A stretch of DNA of 64,000 nt from Pseudomonas neuropathica. Lineage in GTDB: Bacteria > Pseudomonadota > Gammaproteobacteria > Pseudomonadales > Pseudomonadaceae. Every line of letters starts with the position of its first letter. Within the stretch, counting starts at the first letter, position 1. This document shows positions 57,543-64,000 of this stretch, one piece after another. Where the stretch lies: contig NZ_JACOPX010000017.1 in NCBI RefSeq assembly GCF_015461835.1, positions 62,001 through 126,000 on the forward strand, written 5' to 3'. The position numbers were made by a program, and so were the translations under genes. A model generated the notes under the pieces. The model ran no database searches, was not told the origin of the DNA, and was given only the letters and a program-made list of their open reading frames with translations.

Positions 57543-59167
57543 GGTCGTGCCTCCGCCGGATACCACTGTTCACGGGTGGCCGGAGCGCCGCAATCGAAAG
57601 AACTCGCCGGCAACCGGCTACACAAACGCTCCGCCCAGGGTTGCAGCCCCTGATTGCGATTGACCGTGCCTTGGCTGGCGGCCACTTTGAACACGCCCAG
57701 AACCAGCACCAGGGCGACAACCCCGAGTAGCGTCAGGCCGATTTTCACCGGCAGGTTGGTCTTTTCCCAGGACGTGTGTGGTTTGACCTGACGGCGACGG
57801 ATCAAACCCACGCAGGCCAGTGTCGCGGCATAGACGACGCCAGCGATGGGGCCGAAAAACCAGCTGAGCCCGGCCATCATCAATGCGCATGGAATAAGGT
57901 CACGCAGTATGCCGAACGGTGCAGCGCCCTTGACGAACCCAGGCCACAACCGCGCGCTGAGGCGGTCGTCCAGCAGCCAATGGGTGTGCGCCAGTTCGTG
58001 AGTCAGCCAGTTGATGCCCGCAGCGATCACGCCAAACACGATCGTCGAGGTCATGACGATATTGATCAACCCGGTCACACGCAGCCCCAGTGGAATGAAA
58101 TGAGTAAACGCACCGATCAGGCAGGCCAGCACCACGCCAACGTAGGTCGGCCATTCACCGCGTTTCAGTTCCCAATCACGCCAGAAAAACGCGGTGCCAC
58201 CGGGCAACTCTGCGCAAACCTTTGGATGATTGGCATACAGCGCCGAACTCAAATGTCGGCAATGCTCCCAATCTTTCTCACGCAGGCGCCGGGCCAGTGC
58301 GCGACGCTGGCTGAACGGGCCGGTGCCGAGCAACAGGCGCGCGGCGCGGTGTTCGGCGCTGGCGGGCGGTTCTTCGGCGAGTTGACGTTGCTGCGCGATA
58401 AAAATCGGTGCCTCATGGCGCGCGACCAGACGCTTCCATTCATCTTTCGGGCAACGGTTGGCCGGACCGGAATGCCAGCCCTGGCCCGCACAAACCTGCT
58501 CGAAAACAGCGCAGGACCAGTATTCGCTGTCCAGTAGCAATCGACTCAGGAACAGGTTGAACCAAAGCCGGTGTACTTCAGCGTCGAGCCATAGGTATTG
58601 GCTGCACTGTGCGTAGGCCTGCAAAAAGGCCGCACTGTCCTCACGTTCGAGGGCATCATGCAGCGGTCGAGTAATGCGTTCCCGCTGCTTATCAAGCAAG
58701 TGTTCGATGGATTCCTCATCCAGTTCCAGCCGTTGCCAGGCACTGAACCAGTGATAGGTCTGCACCGCCCAATCGACCATCGGCGCTGATGTTTGCGGGT
58801 TCTCGATGCAATGCTGCAGCAGGGTCTCTTCGAGGATATGCGCGCAACCCTGCTCAACGGCGAGGGCATGGCGCTGCTGTAACTGCGCAAGGCTGGTGCC
58901 GTGCAGCGAGCGCGTCGCCTGTTGCAAGGCATCGACTTCGACCACGGTCAGTCCGGTCAAATCCCAGCTGTCGTCCGGCGCTTCGTTATCTTCGTTGGCC
59001 TGCGCCCATTCCTTGTAATTCAGGGCTTGCTCGTAGGCGTCACGCAGGCGCTGGAAGCCCTCGGCGTCTTCGTCCGGACGGGTCTTTTTCAGCAGGGCAG
59101 CGTATTGGCGTTTGATACTGCGCGTATCGGCGTCGGCCGTGAGGCCAAGGACGGTCCAGCAACTCAT
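57539..59167 (-). CDS. Membrane J-domain-like protein with degenerate HPD motif
   Basis: A 542-residue protein. The first 55 residues have the J-domain pattern (CWTVLGLTADADTRSIKRQY, EGFQRLRDAYEQALN), but the invariant HPD is RPD (residues 30-32), so normal stimulation of DnaK is doubtful. A long helical region (about 75-310) follows, then five or six membrane helices (about 345-510; GEWPTYVGVVLACLIGAF) and a short soluble end. A HELAHT-like segment lies between helices (THELAHTHWLLDD), resembling a metalloprotease HExxH-type site although the spacing is HELAH. ATG 59167 (MSCWTVLG) begins the J-like fold. It is coupled to the DUF3829 gene. Role unknown. Confidence 0.7.
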   Translation of the reverse strand: MSCWTVLGLTADADTRSIKRQYAALLKKTRPDEDAEGFQRLRDAYEQALNYKEWAQANEDNEAPDDSWDLTGLTVVEVDALQQATRSLHGTSLAQLQQRHALAVEQGCAHILEETLLQHCIENPQTSAPMVDWAVQTYHWFSAWQRLELDEESIEHLLDKQRERITRPLHDALEREDSAAFLQAYAQCSQYLWLDAEVHRLWFNLFLSRLLLDSEYWSCAVFEQVCAGQGWHSGPANRCPKDEWKRLVARHEAPIFIAQQRQLAEEPPASAEHRAARLLLGTGPFSQRRALARRLREKDWEHCRHLSSALYANHPKVCAELPGGTAFFWRDWELKRGEWPTYVGVVLACLIGAFTHFIPLGLRVTGLINIVMTSTIVFGVIAAGINWLTHELAHTHWLLDDRLSARLWPGFVKGAAPFGILRDLIPCALMMAGLSWFFGPIAGVVYAATLACVGLIRRRQVKPHTSWEKTNLPVKIGLTLLGVVALVLVLGVFKVAASQGTVNRNQGLQPWAERLCSRLPASSFDCGAPATREQWYPAEARP

Positions 59168-59267
59168 TGCGTGTACAACTCCATGAAAACCTGCGACGCG
59201 ATCCAGTGATGGCACTTTGATTTTGCGCACCCTACCTGTTTCGCGTCGAAAAGTCCTCAGCCTCTAC

Positions 59268-61772
59268 TCATTTGCCGACGAACCAGCGGAAATACGGGTT
59301 GCCGCCATCGCCGCGCATTACCTCGCCGATATCCCGCGCCCAGGCATCGCGGTCGGCGTCATAGGCATGCAGGCTGGCGCGATAGAACTGCATCAGGCGC
59401 TGGCGATGGCTTTCCATACGCTCGTTGAAACCGGCATCGGCATTCACCAGTGGCGGCGGCTGATAAAGGTCCAACAGTGCCGGCAACACCCGCGTGATTT
59501 CCTTGCTGCGCACCCACGGCGCGTACTCGATGCGCGGCTGATCGTCGGTCACCGCAGGTGCATCGGCGGCAAAGCTTTCAAGCCCGGCGCGATCGGTGAC
59601 CCACGTTGCGAGCAGGGCAGCCGCTGAACCGATGCCGACATCCTGCAAGGTGCTGCGTACGCTGTCCTGCTGGAAGCGCGCGGTGATTTTCGCGGCATCC
59701 AGTTCCATTGGCTGCAGCGAACCGACCAGAAGCATCTCGTGGAACTCGCTGGTCCACAGCGAGGCGTACGGGAACACGTCGAGGAAACTGCGCACCAGCG
59801 AGCGCGAGTCGTCGATGTTCTGCGTCGGCAACGGCAGCCACTGCGCGACGATGCCCTGTTTTTCCAGGCGACTCGCCGCCAACTGATAGAAGTCCCGCGA
59901 ATACAGGTTGACCACGCCGGCCGCAGAGGGCGGTGGCGGTTCGAGGGTGATCAGGTCGTAGGTTTGTGCGCTGCGCAGCAGTTCCTGGCGCCCGTCACGC
60001 AGTCGCACATCGACGCCGGGATCGCTGGCGGCGTTGAAGTTGCCCTTGAACAGCGGCGCGGCTTTGACCACTGACGGCAGCAACTCGGCGACCACCCGAT
60101 GTTCCAGCCCCGGGTAGCGCAGCAGGGCGCCAGCAGTGATGCCGGTGCCGAAGCCGATCACCAGCGTCGAGTGCGGTTCACCGTTGTGAATCAGCAGCGG
60201 CAACAGCGCCTGAATGCGCATGTAGCGCAGCGACGGCATGGCATCGCCGGTGTTCGAAACGCCTTGAATGTACAAACGGTGGAAGGTGTTCTCGCCGCGT
60301 CCTTGGGCAACCACGGCCACGGTGCCGCCCCGTCCTTCTTCATAGAACGACAGGCTGCCGTTGCGCGCACCGGGCAGCAGGCTGGCGAGTTTGTCGACCG
60401 GGGTAAACACGGCAAACGCAACCGCGAGCAAACCGAGGGTGACCACGGCCTGACGCCGGCCTTTCTTCACGTGATGACCTTTGCGCACGGCGAAATAGCC
60501 GATGCCGGCGGCGATAATCGCCAGCAAGCCCAAGGTGCGCACCAGCCCCAGCAACGGAATCAGCAGGAAGCCGCAGAGCATCACCCCGACAATCCCGCCC
60601 AAGGTATTGAACGCCACCACGGCGCCGACATCACGACCGACACGTTCCTGACCGACACTCAGACGCAGCGCCAGTGGAAACGCCGCGCCGAGCAACAGCG
60701 TCGGCACAAACACGATGCTAAATGCCGCCACCGCAAAGCGCGCGCTCATGCCGGCCAGCTCACTGGCGCCCAGACTCAACAACCACATTTCCGCCTGACT
60801 TTGCGCGATCACCAACCAGCGCCCGAGCAGGGCGATTTCCAGCAACGCGACCAACCCGGCGCCGGCAATCAGCAAACCAAACACGCCCCACGGATCACGG
60901 ATGCGTTCGACCCGGCGGGCGAGCAGGGCGCTGCCGATAAACAGCCCGGTCAGATACGTCGCCAGCACCACGGCAAACGCGTAGGTGCGCGTGCTCATGA
61001 ACTGCACGATCGATTGCGACCAGACCACTTCATAACCCAGTGCTACGCCGCCAGCGATGGAATACAGCCACAGCGCGCTGCGATCCGGGGCTTTTTCCGC
61101 ATGATGTTTAGTGAGGGTTGCCACTGGCACCGGATGCTGCCGGGCCAGCCACAACGCACCGATGGCGGCCAACAGATTGAGCATCGCCGCGAACAACGCG
61201 CTGCCACGCACACCAAGGCTGGCGATCAACACGAATGCGGCGAGCAGGGTGCCGACAATCGCCCCCAAGGTATTGGCCGCATACAACTGACCGCCAGCCT
61301 TGCCCGGATCGGCGGCGAGCGAACGCACCAGCACCGGCAGGGTGCCGCCCATCAACACCGCCGGCAGGCCGACCAATGCAAACGGCAATATCCACGCGAG
61401 CAGGCCGACATGCTCTTGCAGCCAGGCAAACGGACTGGCCGCCAGACTCATGGTCACGGTCGCGCCGACGCCGAGAATCGCCACCAGCACTTCCAGCCCG
61501 GCATACAGCAGAACCGGCTGCTGCACACGGTCTGCCCACCGCCCGAACAGCCAGCCACCGATCGCCAGGCCTGCGAAAAACGCGCTGATACCGGTGGTGA
61601 TCGCGTACACCTCGACGCCGACCACCAGCGACAGTTGCTTGATCCACAGCACTTGATAGACCAGCGCCGCTGCGCCGGAGATGCACAGCAGCAGGGCGGG
61701 GATCAGCAGCGCGGGAGCGGCGGTATGTGAGGCGGGTATGGCCGATGGCTTGCTGGCGATACGTGAGGACAT
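59268..61772 (-). CDS. Fused MFS-type membrane protein and spermidine-synthase-like domain
   Basis: An 834-residue fusion. The N-terminal 480 residues hold about 14 membrane helices in two related halves (GAAALVYQVLWIKQLSLVVG, GGVALGYEVVWSQSIVQFMS), the pattern of spermine/spermidine-synthase-fused transporters. The C-terminal soluble part (about 500-740) carries a methyltransferase-fold aminopropyltransferase domain with LVIGFGTGITAGALLRYPG and DLITLEPPPPSAAGVVNLYS. The usual catalytic Asp pair cannot be confirmed by eye, and in such fusions the substrate is unknown. No speD is nearby. Transcribed alone. Confidence 0.8.
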   Translation of the reverse strand: MSSRIASKPSAIPASHTAAPALLIPALLLCISGAAALVYQVLWIKQLSLVVGVEVYAITTGISAFFAGLAIGGWLFGRWADRVQQPVLLYAGLEVLVAILGVGATVTMSLAASPFAWLQEHVGLLAWILPFALVGLPAVLMGGTLPVLVRSLAADPGKAGGQLYAANTLGAIVGTLLAAFVLIASLGVRGSALFAAMLNLLAAIGALWLARQHPVPVATLTKHHAEKAPDRSALWLYSIAGGVALGYEVVWSQSIVQFMSTRTYAFAVVLATYLTGLFIGSALLARRVERIRDPWGVFGLLIAGAGLVALLEIALLGRWLVIAQSQAEMWLLSLGASELAGMSARFAVAAFSIVFVPTLLLGAAFPLALRLSVGQERVGRDVGAVVAFNTLGGIVGVMLCGFLLIPLLGLVRTLGLLAIIAAGIGYFAVRKGHHVKKGRRQAVVTLGLLAVAFAVFTPVDKLASLLPGARNGSLSFYEEGRGGTVAVVAQGRGENTFHRLYIQGVSNTGDAMPSLRYMRIQALLPLLIHNGEPHSTLVIGFGTGITAGALLRYPGLEHRVVAELLPSVVKAAPLFKGNFNAASDPGVDVRLRDGRQELLRSAQTYDLITLEPPPPSAAGVVNLYSRDFYQLAASRLEKQGIVAQWLPLPTQNIDDSRSLVRSFLDVFPYASLWTSEFHEMLLVGSLQPMELDAAKITARFQQDSVRSTLQDVGIGSAAALLATWVTDRAGLESFAADAPAVTDDQPRIEYAPWVRSKEITRVLPALLDLYQPPPLVNADAGFNERMESHRQRLMQFYRASLHAYDADRDAWARDIGEVMRGDGGNPYFRWFVGK

Positions 61773-61815
61773 GCGAAGGCCTTAATTCAAGAGTCACTGT
61801 GACGGTGCTGGACCC

Positions 61816-61890
61816 TTCGCGAGCAAGCTTGCTCCCACACTGGACTTGTGTACGCCACAAATCCGCTGTGGGAGCGAGCCTGCTCGCGAA
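61816..61890. repeat. REP pair in inverted orientation
   Basis: TTCGCGAGCAAGCTTGCTCC plus CACA (61816-61839) and its near-complement TGTGGGAGCGAGCCTGCTCG plus CGAA (61867-61890), separated by 27 bases. Same REP family as 33820-33845 and 44200-44228. Confidence 0.85.
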
Positions 61891-61912
61891 GAAGCCGACA
61901 CGGTCCCAAGTC

Positions 61913-61950
61913 AAAAAAAACAGGGCCGTTCGCCGGTGAGGGCGAACGGC
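61913..61950 (-). terminator. Rho-independent terminator of the arylsulfatase gene
   Basis: On the minus strand GCCGTTCGCC pairs perfectly with GGCGAACGGC around a six-base loop, followed by CCTG and eight T. It starts 12 bases after the arylsulfatase stop codon. Confidence 0.9.
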
Positions 61951-61962
61951 AGTCCAGCGGTC

Positions 61963-63537
61963 CTACTGGGCTTTTTTCATTTTCTCTTCGATGCGGCGAT
62001 CCACGTCCTCACGAATCTGGTCGATGCTGAAGCTCGCCGGACGCTGACTTGGTGGATAGTCGACGAAGGTCTGCAGGAACTTCGCAGAACGCCGAGTACC
62101 GTCGAAGATCAGGTAGTCGTTTTTGGTCAGCCAATCGTAGTATTGGTCTGACACGACATCGGCACGTTCATACGGGTCCATGCGCAGGTTGAACATTTTC
62201 GGCACACGCAGGCACACGAATGGTTCGCTCCACACCTGCAAGCCGCCAGGGGCACGTTGTTCGCAGAAGACGATTTTCCAATCGTTGAAGCGCATGCCAA
62301 CCAGCACGCCGTCATCGTTGAAGTAATAGAACTCGTCACGCGCACTCTTGTCGGTTTTACCGGTCAGGTAATCCAGTTGGTTGAAACCGTCCAGATGCAC
62401 CTTGAAGTTTTTCCCGCCCAGGTCAGTACCTTTGAGCAGCCGATCCTTGATGTCGGTATCGCCCACAGCGGCAAGCAAGGTCGGGAACCAGTCCAGCCCG
62501 GAGACCATCTGAGTGGACACTTCACCTGGTTTGATCTTGCCCGGCCAGCGGATCATCGCTGGAACCCGGTAAGCGCCTTCCCAGTTGGAGTTCTTCTCGT
62601 TGCGGAACGGCGTGGTTGCCGCGTCCGGCCACGACCATTGGTTAGGGCCGTTGTCGGTGGTGTAGACCACGATGGTGTTGTCGGTGATCTTCAGATCATC
62701 GAGCGTCTTGAGCAGTTTGCCGACGTCGCCGTCATGCTCAAGCATGCCGTCGGCATACTCGTTGCCGACCATGCCGCTTTGACCTTGCATCGATTCGCGC
62801 ACGTGGGTGAAGGCGTGCATGCGGGTGGTGTTCATCCAGACGAAGAAGGGTTTGTTCGCCTTCGATTGCTTCTCGATGAACGCCTGAGCGGCGGCAGTGG
62901 TTTCGTCGTCGATGGTCTCCATGCGTTTTTTGGTCAGTGCGCCGGTGTCTTCGATCTTGCCATCGGCGAAACTGTGAATCACGCCACGCGGAGAGGCAGC
63001 CTTGACGAACTCGGCGTCGTTCTTGGGCCAGTACGGACGCTCCGGCTCTTCTTCGGCATTGAGGTGATAGAGGTTGCCGAAGAACTCGTCGAAACCATGG
63101 TTGGTCGGCAGGTATTCATCTTTATCGCCGAGGTGGTTTTTACCAAACTGGCCCGTTGCATAGCCTTGGGCTTTCAGTGCCTGGGCGATGGTTACATCGC
63201 GGGGCTGGAGGCCGACCGGTACGCCAGGCATACCGACTTTCGACAGGCCGGTGCGCAACGGCGTCTGGCCCGTGATGAACGATGAACGGCCGGCCGTGCA
63301 ACTGTTCTCCGCATAGTAATCGGTGAACATCATGCCTTCTTTGGCGATGCGGTCGATGTTCGGGGTCTTGTAGCCAACCACGCCCATCGAATAGGCGCTG
63401 ATATTGGTCTGGCCGATGTCATCGCCGAAGATCACCAGAATGTTGGGTTTCTCAGCCGCTGTGGCCGTTGCCGACAGCGCCATGACCGAAGTCGCCACTA
63501 AGGCGAGCTTGGGTAGCCACTTGCGTATGCGAGTCAT
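61963..63537 (-). CDS. Periplasmic arylsulfatase
   Basis: A 524-residue sulfatase that hydrolyses organic sulfate esters. The signal peptide covers about residues 1-28 (VMALSATATAAEK). D39 and D40 in FGDDIGQTN bind calcium; the formylglycine precursor is C80 in SCTAGRSSFITGQTP (CxAxR type), which needs a formylglycine-generating enzyme. GKNHLGD and TTDNGPNQWSW supply further active-site residues. Pseudomonas use such enzymes to scavenge sulfur. It is closed by a strong terminator and follows, in the same direction, a HAD hydrolase gene that may be in the same operon. Confidence 0.9.
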   Translation of the reverse strand: MTRIRKWLPKLALVATSVMALSATATAAEKPNILVIFGDDIGQTNISAYSMGVVGYKTPNIDRIAKEGMMFTDYYAENSCTAGRSSFITGQTPLRTGLSKVGMPGVPVGLQPRDVTIAQALKAQGYATGQFGKNHLGDKDEYLPTNHGFDEFFGNLYHLNAEEEPERPYWPKNDAEFVKAASPRGVIHSFADGKIEDTGALTKKRMETIDDETTAAAQAFIEKQSKANKPFFVWMNTTRMHAFTHVRESMQGQSGMVGNEYADGMLEHDGDVGKLLKTLDDLKITDNTIVVYTTDNGPNQWSWPDAATTPFRNEKNSNWEGAYRVPAMIRWPGKIKPGEVSTQMVSGLDWFPTLLAAVGDTDIKDRLLKGTDLGGKNFKVHLDGFNQLDYLTGKTDKSARDEFYYFNDDGVLVGMRFNDWKIVFCEQRAPGGLQVWSEPFVCLRVPKMFNLRMDPYERADVVSDQYYDWLTKNDYLIFDGTRRSAKFLQTFVDYPPSQRPASFSIDQIREDVDRRIEEKMKKAQ

Positions 63538-63607
63538 CTGACTTGCTCCTTTTCGCGGGGGTCGTTTATTGCGACTAACGTTTATTGCAGTCCTGCATCA
63601 CGCTTTT

Positions 63608-64000
63608 TTATTGCACCTGCCCGGTTGCCGGCGATTCGAACGGGTAGATCCGGCGCCATTCGGACGCCATGTCGACCACGGTCCAACCACGGGAATTTGC
63701 TTCATCGAGGGCTTTGTCGAGCCGGCCGATATCGGATTGGCGGTCATAGGCCCATTCGCGCTTGGCGTCGGTGTGGTGCACCAGGCCCATGAAACGTCTG
63801 CCGGAACCGGCGGCGGTCCACTGCAGCATCTGCAGGTCGCCGTCGGAGTTGCCGAAGGCGAGGATCGGCCGTTTGCCGATCACCGCGTCGATGCTTTCCG
63901 GTTTGCCGGGGCCATCGTCGTTATGCGCCAGTTTCGCTGTGCGCACGATCGAGGCCTTGCCGTCCTTGTATTGAAATGAAGTGATGAACGTGGTGCCGAT
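63608..64000 (-). CDS. HAD-family hydrolase, C-terminal part (continues beyond window)
   Basis: The last 130 codons of a HAD-superfamily phosphatase-like protein; the N-terminal part with the catalytic DxD motif lies beyond the right edge. Visible motifs are GKRPILAFGNSDGDLQMLQW, which carries the acidic motif IV (SDGD), and a preceding Lys-rich KDGKASIVRTAK. A TGQVQ end follows PFESPA. It is upstream of the arylsulfatase gene on the same strand with 70 bases between. A phosphate-ester role is likely but the substrate cannot be read. Confidence 0.8.
   Translation of the reverse strand: MGTTFITSFQYKDGKASIVRTAKLAHNDDGPGKPESIDAVIGKRPILAFGNSDGDLQMLQWTAAGSGRRFMGLVHHTDAKREWAYDRQSDIGRLDKALDEANSRGWTVVDMASEWRRIYPFESPATGQVQ

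Noticed and set aside
60099..61730. Plus-strand frame of 543 codons within the MFS-spermidine-synthase gene
   Set aside because: Gln/His/Arg-rich antisense translation of a membrane protein, typical for GC-rich DNA.

Overview
The window reads as the chromosome of a fluorescent Pseudomonas (P. fluorescens group). Support comes from the GC-rich codon usage, abundant REP/REPIN-type palindromes built on a gagCctgctCGCGa core, an orphan ccoN next to a nitrite/sulfite reductase-DUF934 pair in the order known from P. aeruginosa (PA4133-PA4130-PA4129), and many genes I recognise as Pseudomonas families. All product names are from reading the translations; no database search was possible.

Layout. (1) 1-1244: remnant of a lambdoid-type prophage (holin, terminase small subunit-like protein). 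(2) 1254-7733: a complete RHS polymorphic-toxin module directly abutting the prophage remnant: a 1537-residue RHS protein with an HNH-nuclease-like tip, three successive immunity-type genes and a PAAR gene. (3) 7734-16201: an accessory stretch with AT-richer genes: a secreted Cys-repeat protein plus a secreted papain-like protease, an IS21-like end relic, an AlbA_2(Schlafen)-STAND NTPase that looks like an anti-phage protein, and a NERD-zinc-finger protein, punctuated by a dispersed 24-bp repeat. (4) 16202-20682: HutC-type regulator, MFS permease, COG3618-type lactonase and GntP permease. (5) 20988-29694: tRNA-Ser(TGA) with a clear promoter, yccA, a c-type cytochrome, an Lrp regulator and EamA exporter, FUSC/HlyD/DUF3302 efflux genes and an NADP-GAPDH-like aldehyde dehydrogenase. 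(6) 29972-33010: a lipoprotein cytochrome c plus two Tat-exported enzymes (aldonolactone-oxidase-type flavoprotein and a DSD1/alanine-racemase-fold PLP enzyme). (7) 34012-43050: the most striking region, a same-strand run of an antitoxin/transposase-domain fusion protein, a TpsB/FhaC-type transporter without an exoprotein, a DUF2341-LamG-ExbB fusion, ExbD, TonB, a porin, a periplasmic coiled-coil protein, YbjN and a PpiC-type isomerase, followed by a LysR gene. (8) 44549-51839: Ig-like protein, GNAT, Asp/Glu racemase, unknown protein, and the ccoN4/siroheme-reductase/DUF934 cluster. (9) 52060-64000: membrane proteins, an eight-haem cytochrome with HEAT/TPR tail, DUF3313 lipoprotein, DUF3829/J-domain pair, fused MFS-spermidine-synthase protein, arylsulfatase and the end of a HAD hydrolase.

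Points of regulation: two near-perfect lux-type boxes (33050-33069 and 45369-45388) lie upstream of two otherwise unrecognised genes and suggest LuxR-type quorum-sensing control. Best candidates for undescribed biology are the TpsB-ExbBD-TonB operon, the Cys-repeat protein/protease pair, the Tat-exported redox trio and the Schlafen-STAND gene.
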